A stretch of 64,000 bases of DNA from Elusimicrobiales bacterium (GTDB lineage Bacteria; Elusimicrobiota; Elusimicrobia; Elusimicrobiales; UBA9959), in assembly GCA_031082205.1 (NCBI GenBank), contig JAVHLJ010000003.1, forward strand, positions 64,890-128,889. The letters are read 5' to 3'. The notes under the pieces are model-generated. The model saw only the letters and a program-made list of their open reading frames with translations, was not told the origin of the DNA and did no database searches. Positions 47,779 to 57,526 of this stretch are shown one piece after another. The position numbers and the translations under genes are program-made. Each line of letters opens with the position of its first letter. The first letter of the stretch is position 1.

Positions 47779-49503
47779 ATGAAAGAAATCCTCCCGCTTC
47801 TCCGCTCCAATAGGGCGGGGGTCCTGGTCTTCCTGGCGCCGCTGGCCGCCGCGGCCTGGTATCTGCGGGACAGGCCGGGCGGGGAGCTCTTCGTGAACCG
47901 CTACGCCTTCTATTTCATGGCCTTCATCTTCGCGGCCTGGGCGCTGGCCCTGGCCGGCGCGCTGAAGAAGGTTTTCGCGGAGGGTTCGCCGCTGCGCGAG
48001 TACGGCGCGGGACTGCTGTTCTCCCTGGCCGTGGCCGCCTCCGTCTTCATAAGCGTAAAACCGGAGTTCAGGGTGCTGGCCGACGAAGCCAACCTTCTGG
48101 GCGTCTCCAGGTCCATGGTCTACGACAGGCGGGCCGATATCGTCACGATGTCCAAGAACTACTACCACAACGCCCACCCTATCGCGCGCGAATCCGAGAA
48201 GCGCCCCCACATGTACCCCTTCTTCACCTCGCTGGTCCACGCCGTGAGCGGTTACCGCCCGGCCAACGCCTTCGCGGTCAACTTCATCCTGCTGGCCGCC
48301 CTGCTGGGGTGCGTTTTCGTCCTTTTCCGCGGCCTGTACGGGCCGCTGCCGGCCTATGCCGCCGTGCTGCTGACGGCCTCCCAGCCGCTGCTGGCGCTGA
48401 CGGCTTCGTCGGGCGGAATGGAGTTCATGTCCGCCGCCTTCATGTTCTTCTCTTTCCTGGCGCTGCGCCGTTTCCTTCGCGAGCCTTCCGCGGAGACTTT
48501 CGCCCTCTTCTGGTTCACGCTGGCCGTCATGGCCAATGTGCGCTACGAGGGCCCGGCCGTCATGGCCGCCGTCGCCCTGGCGCTGCTCGTGTCGGGACGC
48601 CTGAAAAGGGAGCAGTTCGCCTCCTGGCCTTTCCTGCTGACGCCGCTGATGCTCCTGCCCGCCTTCTGCCAGCGCTTCTGCATGGCCGCCAATTTTGAGA
48701 ATCCTCCCGGAGTGACGCCTTTTTCGATCGTTTCGGCTTTCGAACACTCCTGGCAATTCATCAAGGCGCAAGCCGCTTTCTCGCCTGCGCTGCCGTATTC
48801 TTCCGTGTCGGGCGTCCTGGGGCTATTGGCCATCCTGCTCTATGTTCCCAAGCTTTTTATGCGGGAGGAGGGCGGGTCCAGCTTCCGCGCCCCGCTTTAC
48901 GGATCGGCGGCTTTTTCACTTTTGGTGTACATGTCCATAACTGCCGCTTTCCATTTCTCCGATCCGTCCAGCCAGGCAGCGGCAAGATATTACGCTCCGG
49001 CGGCTTTGGTGCTGGCCCTATTGTCCGCCGCTCTCCTGGGCAGGATCGCCGCGCGCAAGCCGGCGGCCGCGCCGGCCCTGATCGCGCTGTCGGCCGCGCT
49101 TTTCATAACCCACATCCCGCCGGCGGCCGAGAACCGCTACATGAACCTGCTGATACTGACCCGCCAGCACAAGCACGAAGCCGCCTTCCTGGAGAGGCTG
49201 GGGGAGAGGAACGTGCTGGTGGTGTCGGACCGGCCGAGGCTGTTCACGGTGCGCGGCTACGGCGCGGTGAATTTCTGGTACGCGCGCGACAACGCCGGCG
49301 AACTGCTCAGCGACCTGGAAAGGAAGTTATACCCGGGGATGATCGTGATGCAGGAAGTGCTCTATTCGACCGGCAAGCCCACGCCTGAGACGGACCCGGG
49401 CCCCGCCTATTCCCTGACACCTCTCTACGAGGTCCAGAACACCGCGGATTCCTATATCCGCGTCGCCGAAGCCCGTCCGGCGTCCGGAAAAGCTAAACGC
49501 TGA
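47779..49503 (+). CDS. Multi-pass membrane glycosyltransferase-like protein
   Basis: FRVLADEANLLGVSRSMVYDRR and many TM segments typical of GT39/ArnT-like proteins; start chosen at MKEILPLL. Confidence 0.65.
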   Translation: MKEILPLLRSNRAGVLVFLAPLAAAAWYLRDRPGGELFVNRYAFYFMAFIFAAWALALAGALKKVFAEGSPLREYGAGLLFSLAVAASVFISVKPEFRVLADEANLLGVSRSMVYDRRADIVTMSKNYYHNAHPIARESEKRPHMYPFFTSLVHAVSGYRPANAFAVNFILLAALLGCVFVLFRGLYGPLPAYAAVLLTASQPLLALTASSGGMEFMSAAFMFFSFLALRRFLREPSAETFALFWFTLAVMANVRYEGPAVMAAVALALLVSGRLKREQFASWPFLLTPLMLLPAFCQRFCMAANFENPPGVTPFSIVSAFEHSWQFIKAQAAFSPALPYSSVSGVLGLLAILLYVPKLFMREEGGSSFRAPLYGSAAFSLLVYMSITAAFHFSDPSSQAAARYYAPAALVLALLSAALLGRIAARKPAAAPALIALSAALFITHIPPAAENRYMNLLILTRQHKHEAAFLERLGERNVLVVSDRPRLFTVRGYGAVNFWYARDNAGELLSDLERKLYPGMIVMQEVLYSTGKPTPETDPGPAYSLTPLYEVQNTADSYIRVAEARPASGKAKR

Positions 49504-50257
49504 GCTCTATTCCCAGCGGGCAGTGGTCGGAGCCCTGTACGGAGGGGAGTATGAAGGCGTCCTTCACCAGGGGCGCCTTCTCTTTGTTGACGAAGAAATA
49601 GTCTATGCGCCAGCCGACGTTCCGCTCTCGGGCGCGGGTCTTGTAATCCCACCAGGTGTACTGGCCGGGCTCCTTGTTGAACTCGCGGAAAGCGTCCACC
49701 CAGCCCTTCCCGACGATCTTGTCCAGCCAGGCCCGTTCCTCGGGCAGGAAGCCGGTGTTCTTCTCGTTCTCCTTCGGGCGGGCCAGGTCTATCTCCTTGT
49801 GGGCGGTGTTGACGTCGCCGCAGAACACGACGGCCTTGCCGGTCTTCCTCAGTTTCTCTATGTGCTTCAGGAACGCTTCGTAGAACTCGAGCTTGTACTT
49901 TATCCGCTCCGGCCCCTGGCCGCCGTTGGGGAAATAGACATTGAGCAGGTGGAACTCCGGGTATTCCAGCCAGAGGGTGCGGCCCTCATTGTCGAAGCGG
50001 GCCTCGCCGAAACCGGTCTTTATCGAGAGCGGCGCCTGCCGGAAAAAGACGCCGACGCCGCTGTAGCCCTTGCGCTCGGCGCAGCGCCAGGCCGGCGTAT
50101 AGCCGGGGAAGGCCGTGTCGGCGGGCGTGAGCTGGTCCTCGCAGACCTTGGTCTCCTGGAGGCAGAGGATATCGGGCTTCTCCGCGTTCAGGAAGTCCGC
50201 GAAGCCCTTTTTCAGGACGGCGCGGTAGCCGTTGACGTTCCAGGAAATGATCCTCAT
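49493..50257 (-). CDS. Exodeoxyribonuclease III / AP endonuclease
   Basis: MRIISWNVNGYRAVLKKGF, DILCLQETKV, VFCGDVNTAHKEIDLARPK, RIDYFFVNK, GSDHCPLGIEL. Confidence 0.96.
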   Translation of the reverse strand: MRIISWNVNGYRAVLKKGFADFLNAEKPDILCLQETKVCEDQLTPADTAFPGYTPAWRCAERKGYSGVGVFFRQAPLSIKTGFGEARFDNEGRTLWLEYPEFHLLNVYFPNGGQGPERIKYKLEFYEAFLKHIEKLRKTGKAVVFCGDVNTAHKEIDLARPKENEKNTGFLPEERAWLDKIVGKGWVDAFREFNKEPGQYTWWDYKTRARERNVGWRIDYFFVNKEKAPLVKDAFILPSVQGSDHCPLGIELSV

Positions 50258-51618
50258 TTATGCAGCGCCTCGTGTATGGCCTCGGCCATCGTCGGGTGCG
50301 CGTAAATTATCTCTTTGAGGTCCTTGCGTTTCAGCTTCAACTTCACCGCCAGCGCCAGAACATGGATGAGCTCGGTGGCCGGCCCGCCGACTATCTGCGC
50401 GCCCAGCACCGTGTCGTCGGCCGCGTCGAAGACCAGCTGGGCGAAGCCCTCGGTCTCGTCGGAGGCGACGGCGCGGCCTACGCCCAGGTGGAAGCTGCGC
50501 GAAGTCTTGACGGTGAAGCCTTTGGCCTCGGCCTGCGCCTTGTTGAGGCCGACCGAGCCGACCTCGGGCCAGGCGTAGACGCATTTTGGCACGATGGAAT
50601 CGTCGAACTCTTGCGAGCCGCCCATGATGTTCTCGGCGGCTATCTCGCCCTGCCGGCTGGCCGAATGCGCCAGCAGCGACAGGCCGTTGACGTCGCCGAC
50701 CGCGTAAATGTTCGCGACGGCCGTACGCATGCCGCCGTCCGCTTTGACGCCGCGGCGGTCCCACCCGAGGCCTATCTTCTCCAGGCCCATGCCCTCCAGG
50801 GCCGAAGCCCGGCCCGCGCCGACGAGTATCTCCTCCGCCTCCAGGCGCGTGCCGTCCTCCAGCACGGCGGTTTTCACGCCGCCCGATATCTCCACTTTGG
50901 CGGTCTTCTTTCCGAAATGGAACTTCACGCCGCGCTTCTCGAAGGACGAGCGCACCGCGCGCGTGACCTGCGGGTCCTCTCCGGCCAGTATGTCGGGCAG
51001 CAGCTCCAGCACCTCTACCTTCACGCCCATGGCGCTGAAGAAGCAGGCGAACTCGAGGCCGATGACGCCGCCGCCGACTATCAGCATGGATTTCGGCAGC
51101 CGCGGCAGGTCGAAGACCCGGTCGGAGTCGGTCAGCTGTTCCTTGAAAGCGTCGAAGGGAGGGGGGAAAGACGGTCGGGTGCCGGCCGCCAATACCGCCG
51201 CGTCGAAAGTCTTCTTCACTTCGCCCTGCGGGCCGGTCACCGTCACTTCGTTCGGGCCGGTGAAGACGGCCCGGCCGCGCAGCACCTCTATTTTCTTCGC
51301 CTGGAAGAGCTTTTCCAGCGAACCGCGTATTTTAGAGACCACATCGGCGCGGCGGGCCTTGACCTTCTCCCAGTCGAGCATGTCCGGCGAGAAGTTCGCG
51401 CCGGAGCCGTCTTTAAGCAGCCTGCGCAGGCCGTCGAAGGCGTGGACCCGGTGGCCGGTGTCGAGGAAGGCCTTGGACGGTATGCAGCCGCGGTTGAGGC
51501 AGGTGCCGCCGAAATCCCAGGACTCGGCTATGGAGACCTCCGCGCCGAGGTCCTTGAGCCGCAGCGCGGCGGGGTAGCCCCCGGGGCCCGATCCTATGAC
51601 TATGACCTTTTTCGGCAT
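50254..51618 (-). CDS. lpdA: Dihydrolipoyl dehydrogenase
   Basis: IGSGPGGYPAALRLKDLGA, GGTCLNRGCIPSKAFLDTG (redox CxxxxC), YAVGDVNG, IIYAHPTMAEAIHEAL. Confidence 0.95.
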   Translation of the reverse strand: MPKKVIVIGSGPGGYPAALRLKDLGAEVSIAESWDFGGTCLNRGCIPSKAFLDTGHRVHAFDGLRRLLKDGSGANFSPDMLDWEKVKARRADVVSKIRGSLEKLFQAKKIEVLRGRAVFTGPNEVTVTGPQGEVKKTFDAAVLAAGTRPSFPPPFDAFKEQLTDSDRVFDLPRLPKSMLIVGGGVIGLEFACFFSAMGVKVEVLELLPDILAGEDPQVTRAVRSSFEKRGVKFHFGKKTAKVEISGGVKTAVLEDGTRLEAEEILVGAGRASALEGMGLEKIGLGWDRRGVKADGGMRTAVANIYAVGDVNGLSLLAHSASRQGEIAAENIMGGSQEFDDSIVPKCVYAWPEVGSVGLNKAQAEAKGFTVKTSRSFHLGVGRAVASDETEGFAQLVFDAADDTVLGAQIVGGPATELIHVLALAVKLKLKRKDLKEIIYAHPTMAEAIHEALHK

Positions 51619-51628
51619 GCATTCCTCC

Positions 51629-52831
51629 TCAGAGCTTCAGCTTGGATATGAAAAATTCCTTCAGTCCCCGCCGGGACGCCAGCAGCGTTTCCCGCAGGGA
51701 CTCCGAGAGTTCCGGCTCCACCTTCGGGCGGGCGTCTGAGCCGGAAGCCCTGGCCCGGAACTTCTTCCCGGCGGCGTCCGCCTCTATCTCGAGTTCCGCT
51801 TCCGGGCCTGCCCCGGCGGCGAAGGCCGCGCGCAGGTTAGCGAAGTCGGCCTCGAGCCGGATCTCTTCCAAGTTCAGGCGGCCGCCTTTCAGCGAGGCCC
51901 GGGCGGAGAGCCGGTCGGCCCTGATATCGTCTATTTTCGGCGGCGCGGCGCCCAGGGCGGCGAAAAGCGACTTGAGCCCCTTGTCCACCGAGTCCCTGAA
52001 AGAGCTGCGGTAGCCCGGCGCGAAGAAACCGGAGGCTTTCACTTCCGCCGAATAGTTGCGCTCCGCGCCGCGGCCTATTTTAAACAGCTTCCACGCCGAC
52101 TCCAGCGAGCCGAGGCGCATATCGCCGAGTTCCAGCCCCGACATCCCGAGCGTACCGGCCGACGAATCCAGGCCCAGCGGCGTGAAGTTGAGGTCGGCCT
52201 TCGCCCGGTAGGCGCCGGTGAAGAGCCGGCCGCCGAAGGCCGAGCCGGCGCGTCCGGAAGCCCTGATGTTGAAATTGCCTCCGAAGGAGGAGTAATGCCT
52301 CACCTCGGCGTCGGTCTCCGTCATGTCCAGCGAGAGACCGGATGTCAGCAGGTCGGCCTGTATCCGCGCGCCGCGGAAAGTCAGCGCCCGCGCGTTCCAG
52401 GTCAGGTGCAGGCCTTTTACGGTGTCGGGCAGCAGCGCCAGCAGGTCCCTGAAATTCCACTCGCCTCCCTTTTCACGCGCTTTAAAGAAAGCCCCGTCGA
52501 ACTCCGCCGCCGAAAAAACGACGGAGCCGCGCAGGAGCGGGAGCAGCGGCATGGCCAGGCGCACCCTCTCTGCCGAGAAGAAGACGCCGTTCCTGAACGA
52601 AGGCCTTTCCGAGACCTCCACGCCGCGCAGGGTGACGCCGGACAGGGGGGAGAAAGAGAAGGACTTTATCCTGAGCTCGCGGCCTGCCTTCCGGGAGGCC
52701 GTCTCCGCCAGCGCGGCCGCCATGGCGCCGTCCAGGCCGCCGTATTTGCGTGCCAGGAAAGCGAAAGTTCCGCCGCCGGCCAGGACCAGCGCCGCCAGCG
52801 AAGCCGCGAGGATCTTTTTCTTCCTCTCCAC
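51629..52831 (-). CDS. AsmA-like/conserved hypothetical envelope protein (GTG start)
   Basis: N-terminal TM; ELRIKSFSFSPLSGVTLRGVEVSERPSFRNGVFFSAERVRLAMPLLPLLRGSVVFSAAEFDGAFF resembles AsmA N-terminal repeats. Confidence 0.65.
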   Translation of the reverse strand: MERKKKILAASLAALVLAGGGTFAFLARKYGGLDGAMAAALAETASRKAGRELRIKSFSFSPLSGVTLRGVEVSERPSFRNGVFFSAERVRLAMPLLPLLRGSVVFSAAEFDGAFFKAREKGGEWNFRDLLALLPDTVKGLHLTWNARALTFRGARIQADLLTSGLSLDMTETDAEVRHYSSFGGNFNIRASGRAGSAFGGRLFTGAYRAKADLNFTPLGLDSSAGTLGMSGLELGDMRLGSLESAWKLFKIGRGAERNYSAEVKASGFFAPGYRSSFRDSVDKGLKSLFAALGAAPPKIDDIRADRLSARASLKGGRLNLEEIRLEADFANLRAAFAAGAGPEAELEIEADAAGKKFRARASGSDARPKVEPELSESLRETLLASRRGLKEFFISKLKL

Positions 52832-52848
52832 GGCCCAATTATATTAAT

Positions 52849-53160
52849 TTAACGGGCGGCCAGGCGGGACAGGACCAGCGCGAGGTTCCTGCGCTGCATT
52901 TCGTCGGTGAAGGAGATCCCGTAGGTGAAGTATCCCTCGGCGTCGCGGCGGCGGGAGCGTACGCGGGACATTATGTCGGAGAACGATTCGTCACCCAGGT
53001 CGAACTCCAGCGCGGCGCCGGAACCCTCCTTGAGCTCGAAGCGGGTGACCAGCTCGCAGCCGGAAGGGTCCACGCGGGACAACCGGCCCCAGGCTGGCGG
53101 CGCGCCGTGCGGCAGCCTTATCCCGGCCGGGATATAGTCCTTCGAGTTAAAATCTGGCAT
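52849..53160 (-). CDS. PilZ-like domain protein (tentative)
   Basis: RLSRVDPSGCELVTRFELKEGSGAALEFDLG...YFTYGISFTDEMQRRNLALVLSRL; small beta-rich layout. Confidence 0.45.
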   Translation of the reverse strand: MPDFNSKDYIPAGIRLPHGAPPAWGRLSRVDPSGCELVTRFELKEGSGAALEFDLGDESFSDIMSRVRSRRRDAEGYFTYGISFTDEMQRRNLALVLSRLAAR

Positions 53161-54280
53161 TTTTCTTTATCAGCAGGCCCTTGCCGCCGCGCTCCCCGGT
53201 CAGCCAGACATGCGAGCCGTCGGTGCCCAGCGCCGTGGCCCGGAAAGTCCTGTCGGACAGTTCCGCGACGGGCATGGCCGCCGCGGATCTCTCCGGGTTG
53301 TCGAGGGGGAACTTGATTATTTCCCCGGACTTCGAGTCCGCGGCCCAGAGGAAATCCCGGTCGCAGGTGAAGGCGGCCAGCTCGCCGCGGTAGGGATATT
53401 CTCCCAGGACCCGCATGTCGTCGTTGTTCATGCGCTTCTGGAAGACGCCCTTTTTCCCGTCCGCCGTCCAGACATACAGGCCGTCGAAACATACGCCGGT
53501 CAGCGACGACATTCCGTGCTTCGCCGAGGCCGTCCTGGTCAGCCGCCGGTCGCGGGAGCGGCGCTCTATGACGCCGTCGGCCGTCGCCAGCCAGAGATTG
53601 TCGGCGGAATGGCCCAGCCCGACCGGCGTCAGGTCGGGGAAACTGGTCACGCCGTTTATCTTGTAGTCGGTCCCGGAGTGGCGGTAAAGCGACTGTGTGT
53701 ACCAGTCGGCCACCAGCACCTCCCCGTCGGCGAAGGCGACGCCGGCGGGGTGCGAGTAAGGAAGTTCCACCTCGTCCGGGGGGCGCGCCGCTTCGGCCTT
53801 GCGGTACTGGGATAGGCCGTAGCCCAGGGCGAAAATGAAGAGGCCGGCGGCCAGAGCGCCGGCGGCCAGCACCGCCTTGCGCGCGGCGTCGGGCGGCGGG
53901 GGGGCGACGGCCAGGGCCGTGCCGCTCAGTTTCAGGGCCTTTTTAAGGAGCGGGCGCAGTTCCTCGGGCGTCCAGGGGGCCTGGGCGCAGTCGAAGGCGC
54001 CCAGCTTCATCAGCGCCACGGCGCGGGCGGCGTCGCGGCGCTTGAGCATCACCACGACGGGCATGAAGGGGGCTATCCTCAATATCTCCCTTATCTTTAT
54101 CTCCGAGGGCGGGTCTTCGCCGTCCGCGATGAACACGGCGCGCGGGCGCACGCGCTCGAATATCGCCAGCGCGTCGTTGAGGTCCAGCGAGAAGATAGTC
54201 TCGGCCCCCAGATCGGCGAAGGCCCCCTGGAGTATGTTCTTGTCCTTTTCGGACGAGGAAATTATCTGTACCGTGGGCAT
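53147..54280 (-). CDS. Degenerate receiver-like domain + TM + beta-propeller-like extracytoplasmic domain
   Basis: N-term VQIISSSEKDKNILQGAFADLGAETIFSLDLNDALAIFERVRPRAVFIADGEDP...MLKRRDAARAVALMKLGAFDCAQAPWTPEEL; TM AVLAAGALAAGLFIFALGYGL; repeats LWLATADGVIERR / VWTADGKKGVFQKR / FLWAADSKSGEIIKF / VWLTGERGGKGLL. Confidence 0.7.
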   Translation of the reverse strand: MPTVQIISSSEKDKNILQGAFADLGAETIFSLDLNDALAIFERVRPRAVFIADGEDPPSEIKIREILRIAPFMPVVVMLKRRDAARAVALMKLGAFDCAQAPWTPEELRPLLKKALKLSGTALAVAPPPPDAARKAVLAAGALAAGLFIFALGYGLSQYRKAEAARPPDEVELPYSHPAGVAFADGEVLVADWYTQSLYRHSGTDYKINGVTSFPDLTPVGLGHSADNLWLATADGVIERRSRDRRLTRTASAKHGMSSLTGVCFDGLYVWTADGKKGVFQKRMNNDDMRVLGEYPYRGELAAFTCDRDFLWAADSKSGEIIKFPLDNPERSAAAMPVAELSDRTFRATALGTDGSHVWLTGERGGKGLLIKKNARF

Positions 54281-54283
54281 AAT

Positions 54284-55615
54284 TTATTTGGCGGGGGGAG
54301 GCGGTATCTCCAGTACCGAGCCTTCGCGCGGCAGGCCGCGGAAGATCAGCTTCTCGTTGGCCTGGTAGATGCGCTCCCAGAGGTTGGGATTGCCGTAGTA
54401 TTTGGACGAGATCGATCGCAGCGTCTCGCCGGGCTGCACGGTGTGGCGCCTGGGCCATTTCTCCGGCGGCTTCGCCCTGGGCGCGGGCGGCGGCGGGGGA
54501 GGGGGATTGTCCAGGCGGAACTGCGCGTCGAGGACGGAAACCTCGGTCTCTTTCAGCCTGTCCTCGAGGTCGCGCAGGCGCGACTGGCTCTGCGCCAGCT
54601 CCGACTCCATTACTCCCTTGTTTACGCGCAGCGTCATGACCGAGTTCTCAAGGGCCAGGCGCTGCTGGCGCAGGCCGTCTATCTGTTCCCGCAGCTCCCG
54701 CGCGCGGCCGGCGGCGTCCCCCACGAAGCGTTCGCTGAACGTGGGCGCGCCGAAGCGGTGGACCACGCTGACCTCGTACACCCCGCCCTGCACGTGGAAT
54801 CCCTTCCATGGCAGCGAGGCCGTTATGTCTATGACCCACGGCAGCAGGTTTATCCCGAGTCCCGCGGCCAGGTAGTCGACGCCGCCCAGCTTGACGCCCC
54901 GCCCGGCCCTGAGGCGCAGCAGGTCGTTGAAGAGCGGGCGCTCCAGGCCGGGAAAGAATTCGGCGTGGCCGCCGCGGACGCGAAGGTCCGCCGCGAAGAG
55001 GGTCCCCTTGAGCCTTATGGAATTGGCCAGCGTGACGGCGGCCAGGGACTTGCCCAGGCCGAGGTTGACGTCGGAAAGGACAAGGCCGGTGCGCAGTCCG
55101 TTATTGGCCGAGAGAAGAACGCCCGCGTCGCCGCCCAGGCCGAAATGGCTCCTGCCGCTGTTGCCGCCGTCGGGGCTGCCCGCGGGATAGCGCAGGCTCG
55201 TTATCCGGAAATTGTAGCCCCACCAGACCGGCTGCTGGAAATATTTCAGCGTGAAGCGCTGGCCCTGGCCGAAAAGAAAAGTGTCCTTGTCGCCCTGCCC
55301 GCCCTGGCGCAGCGCGTGGTAGCCGAAGCCCGCGGCCTTCTCCTCTATATCGGGGTTGGGGCGTACATAGACCAGGTTCGCCTCTCCCACGGGACGCGCG
55401 GGGTCGAGCCGCCTGGCGAACCCTCCTCCCGCCTCCAGGTAGGACATCCCCGACAGGCCGGCCGGGTTGTAGAATATCCCATAGGCGTCGTCGGCCACCG
55501 AGCTGAAGGCCGTGCCCATTCCATTGGCCCTGCCCCCGGGGTTGAGGGCGGTGAAGTCCGCCGCTTGGGACGCCGGGCAGAGCAGCAGTGTCAGCAGTAG
55601 AGCGATATTCTTCAT
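54284..55615 (-). CDS. Outer-membrane PorV/UPF0164-like barrel protein with coiled coil and C-terminal LysM domain
   Basis: Signal peptide; ALNPGGRANGMGTAFSSVADDAYGIFYNPAGLSGM; coiled coil ARELREQIDGLRQQRLALENSVMTLRVNKGVMESELAQSQSRLRDLEDRLKETE; LysM HTVQPGETLRSISSKYYGNPNLWERIYQANE. Confidence 0.85.
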   Translation of the reverse strand: MKNIALLLTLLLCPASQAADFTALNPGGRANGMGTAFSSVADDAYGIFYNPAGLSGMSYLEAGGGFARRLDPARPVGEANLVYVRPNPDIEEKAAGFGYHALRQGGQGDKDTFLFGQGQRFTLKYFQQPVWWGYNFRITSLRYPAGSPDGGNSGRSHFGLGGDAGVLLSANNGLRTGLVLSDVNLGLGKSLAAVTLANSIRLKGTLFAADLRVRGGHAEFFPGLERPLFNDLLRLRAGRGVKLGGVDYLAAGLGINLLPWVIDITASLPWKGFHVQGGVYEVSVVHRFGAPTFSERFVGDAAGRARELREQIDGLRQQRLALENSVMTLRVNKGVMESELAQSQSRLRDLEDRLKETEVSVLDAQFRLDNPPPPPPPAPRAKPPEKWPRRHTVQPGETLRSISSKYYGNPNLWERIYQANEKLIFRGLPREGSVLEIPPPPAK

Positions 55616-55678
55616 ACGGACGATATATATTATAATAAGCGAAACCTGTTAACTTTGTGTTGCCTAAACTTTAACAAA

Positions 55679-57526
55679 ATGAACCACTCCACGATACTGA
55701 GCCTCCTACTGCTGGCGCCGGCGCTGGCCGCCCCCCTGCGGGCGGGAGAGATAAAGGTCTCCTATCCGCGCGAGAACCAGCAGCTGCCGCTGGTCTCCAG
55801 GACCTTCATTTTCGGCACCGTCAGCCCGGCCACGGCGCCTTTCTTCATAAACGGAGAGCGCGTCAGGCCCCATACCAACGGCGGCTTCATAGCCTACCTG
55901 CCGGTAAAGCCGGGCGAGTTTTCCTTCAACTGCGAACTGCGCGAGGGCGCCACCGACTACGCCACCACCTTCCTGGCCCGCAAGGTGAGGATAGGGCCGG
56001 CCGCGCAGAACGGCGCGGAGAAGCCGCGCCCGGCCCTCGAGCTGGTATCTCCTTCTTCGGACCTGGAACTCTCGCCGGGCGACTATCTCAACGTGCACGC
56101 GGCGGGCGAGGCCGGCAGGGAAGTGACCTTTTCCCTGGGGAGCGTGGCCGAGGACGAGAACATGGTCGAGATCCCCGCCGGTTCGGGCCGATATTACGGC
56201 AGCTACCGGGTCCGCGAGGGCGACCGTGGCCGCGGTCTGAAACTGACGGCCAGGTTCGGCGGCATGCTCCGCCACAGCGGGAAGTCCTCCCGCGACGTGA
56301 AGGTGGACATACTCGACAAGTTCACGCTCGTGGAGATCTCCACGGACTCGGTCAACCTCCGCAGCGCCGAGGACGGGGGCTATGTCCTGTTCCTGTCCAG
56401 CGGCGTGAAACTGGCTTCCGACGGCCGGTCCGGCGGCATGCGCCGCGTCTGGCTGACGCCCTCGGAACACGCCTGGGTGGAAGAGAGCAAGGTCTCCGCG
56501 GTCGGCCGCGGGGCCGCGCCCCGGACGAAGACGGGCGCCATAAGGCTCAAGGCCCAGGGCGCCGGGTCCTCGGCCCTGGTGACGGTCTACGAGAAGGTCC
56601 CGTATTCCGTGGAGCACGACGGCGACGTTCTCCGCCTCAAGCTCTACTATACGCGCCTGCACACCAACTGGGTGGTCTACGATTCGTCCGACACTCTCGT
56701 CGACAGGGTGGAGATGAGGCAGGGAGCGGGCTACGCCGAGATAAATTTCAGGCTGGCGCGCGCCCTCTGGGGCTACAATGTCTCCTACGGCCCGCGCGGG
56801 CTGCAGGTGGACCTGAAAGGCCCGCCGGCCTTCGCGCTGAAATGGCCCAAGCCGCTGGCGGGGCTGAAGGTGGTCCTGGACCCCGGCCATTCCCGGTTCT
56901 ACAGGTGCCGCGACAACGGCCGCGTCCCGATGAAGGACGTTCCCTACGAAGCCATGCCCGAGGGATGCTGGCTCGACGGGGCGGTCGGCCCCATGGCCAC
57001 TTTCGAGGTGGACGTCAACCTGGCCCTGGCCGGCAGGCTCAAGTCACGCCTGGAATCCCTGGGCGCTTCAGTCTACATGACAAGGACAGGCGAGGAGAAC
57101 GTCGATCTGACCGACAGGCCCCGGCTGGCCGTGGAGAACGCCGGCGACCTGTTCATAAGCCTGCACAATAACGCCATCGCCGACGGCGAGGACCCGTTCG
57201 GCTCGCCGCGCGGCTTCTCGGTCTATCATTACCACCCGCACAGCTTCGCGCTGGCCCGCGCGGTCCACCGTTCCTTCCTCGGCTCTATAAAACTGCCCGA
57301 CGAGGGCCTGCGCTTCGGCGACTATCACGTGGTGCGCATGACCCAGATGCCGTCGATACTTATAGAGCACGCGCACATGATAATCCCCGAGCAGGAGGAA
57401 CTGCTTAATTCGCCCGCTTTTCAGGAGAAGCTGGCCGAAACGGTCGCCGCCGGCCTGCTGGATTTCGCCGGCGCGCCGCCGCAGCCGGTGGCCAGGGCCG
57501 AAGGGAAAAAGAGGAGCAAGCGATGA
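55679..57526 (+). CDS. N-acetylmuramoyl-L-alanine amidase (Amidase_3) with N-terminal extracytoplasmic domains
   Basis: LKVVLDPGHSRF, EVDVNLALAGRLKSRLESLGASVYMTRTGEENVDLTDRPRLA, DLFISLHNNAIAD, PSILIEHAHMIIPEQE; signal peptide. Confidence 0.9.
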   Translation: MNHSTILSLLLLAPALAAPLRAGEIKVSYPRENQQLPLVSRTFIFGTVSPATAPFFINGERVRPHTNGGFIAYLPVKPGEFSFNCELREGATDYATTFLARKVRIGPAAQNGAEKPRPALELVSPSSDLELSPGDYLNVHAAGEAGREVTFSLGSVAEDENMVEIPAGSGRYYGSYRVREGDRGRGLKLTARFGGMLRHSGKSSRDVKVDILDKFTLVEISTDSVNLRSAEDGGYVLFLSSGVKLASDGRSGGMRRVWLTPSEHAWVEESKVSAVGRGAAPRTKTGAIRLKAQGAGSSALVTVYEKVPYSVEHDGDVLRLKLYYTRLHTNWVVYDSSDTLVDRVEMRQGAGYAEINFRLARALWGYNVSYGPRGLQVDLKGPPAFALKWPKPLAGLKVVLDPGHSRFYRCRDNGRVPMKDVPYEAMPEGCWLDGAVGPMATFEVDVNLALAGRLKSRLESLGASVYMTRTGEENVDLTDRPRLAVENAGDLFISLHNNAIADGEDPFGSPRGFSVYHYHPHSFALARAVHRSFLGSIKLPDEGLRFGDYHVVRMTQMPSILIEHAHMIIPEQEELLNSPAFQEKLAETVAAGLLDFAGAPPQPVARAEGKKRSKR

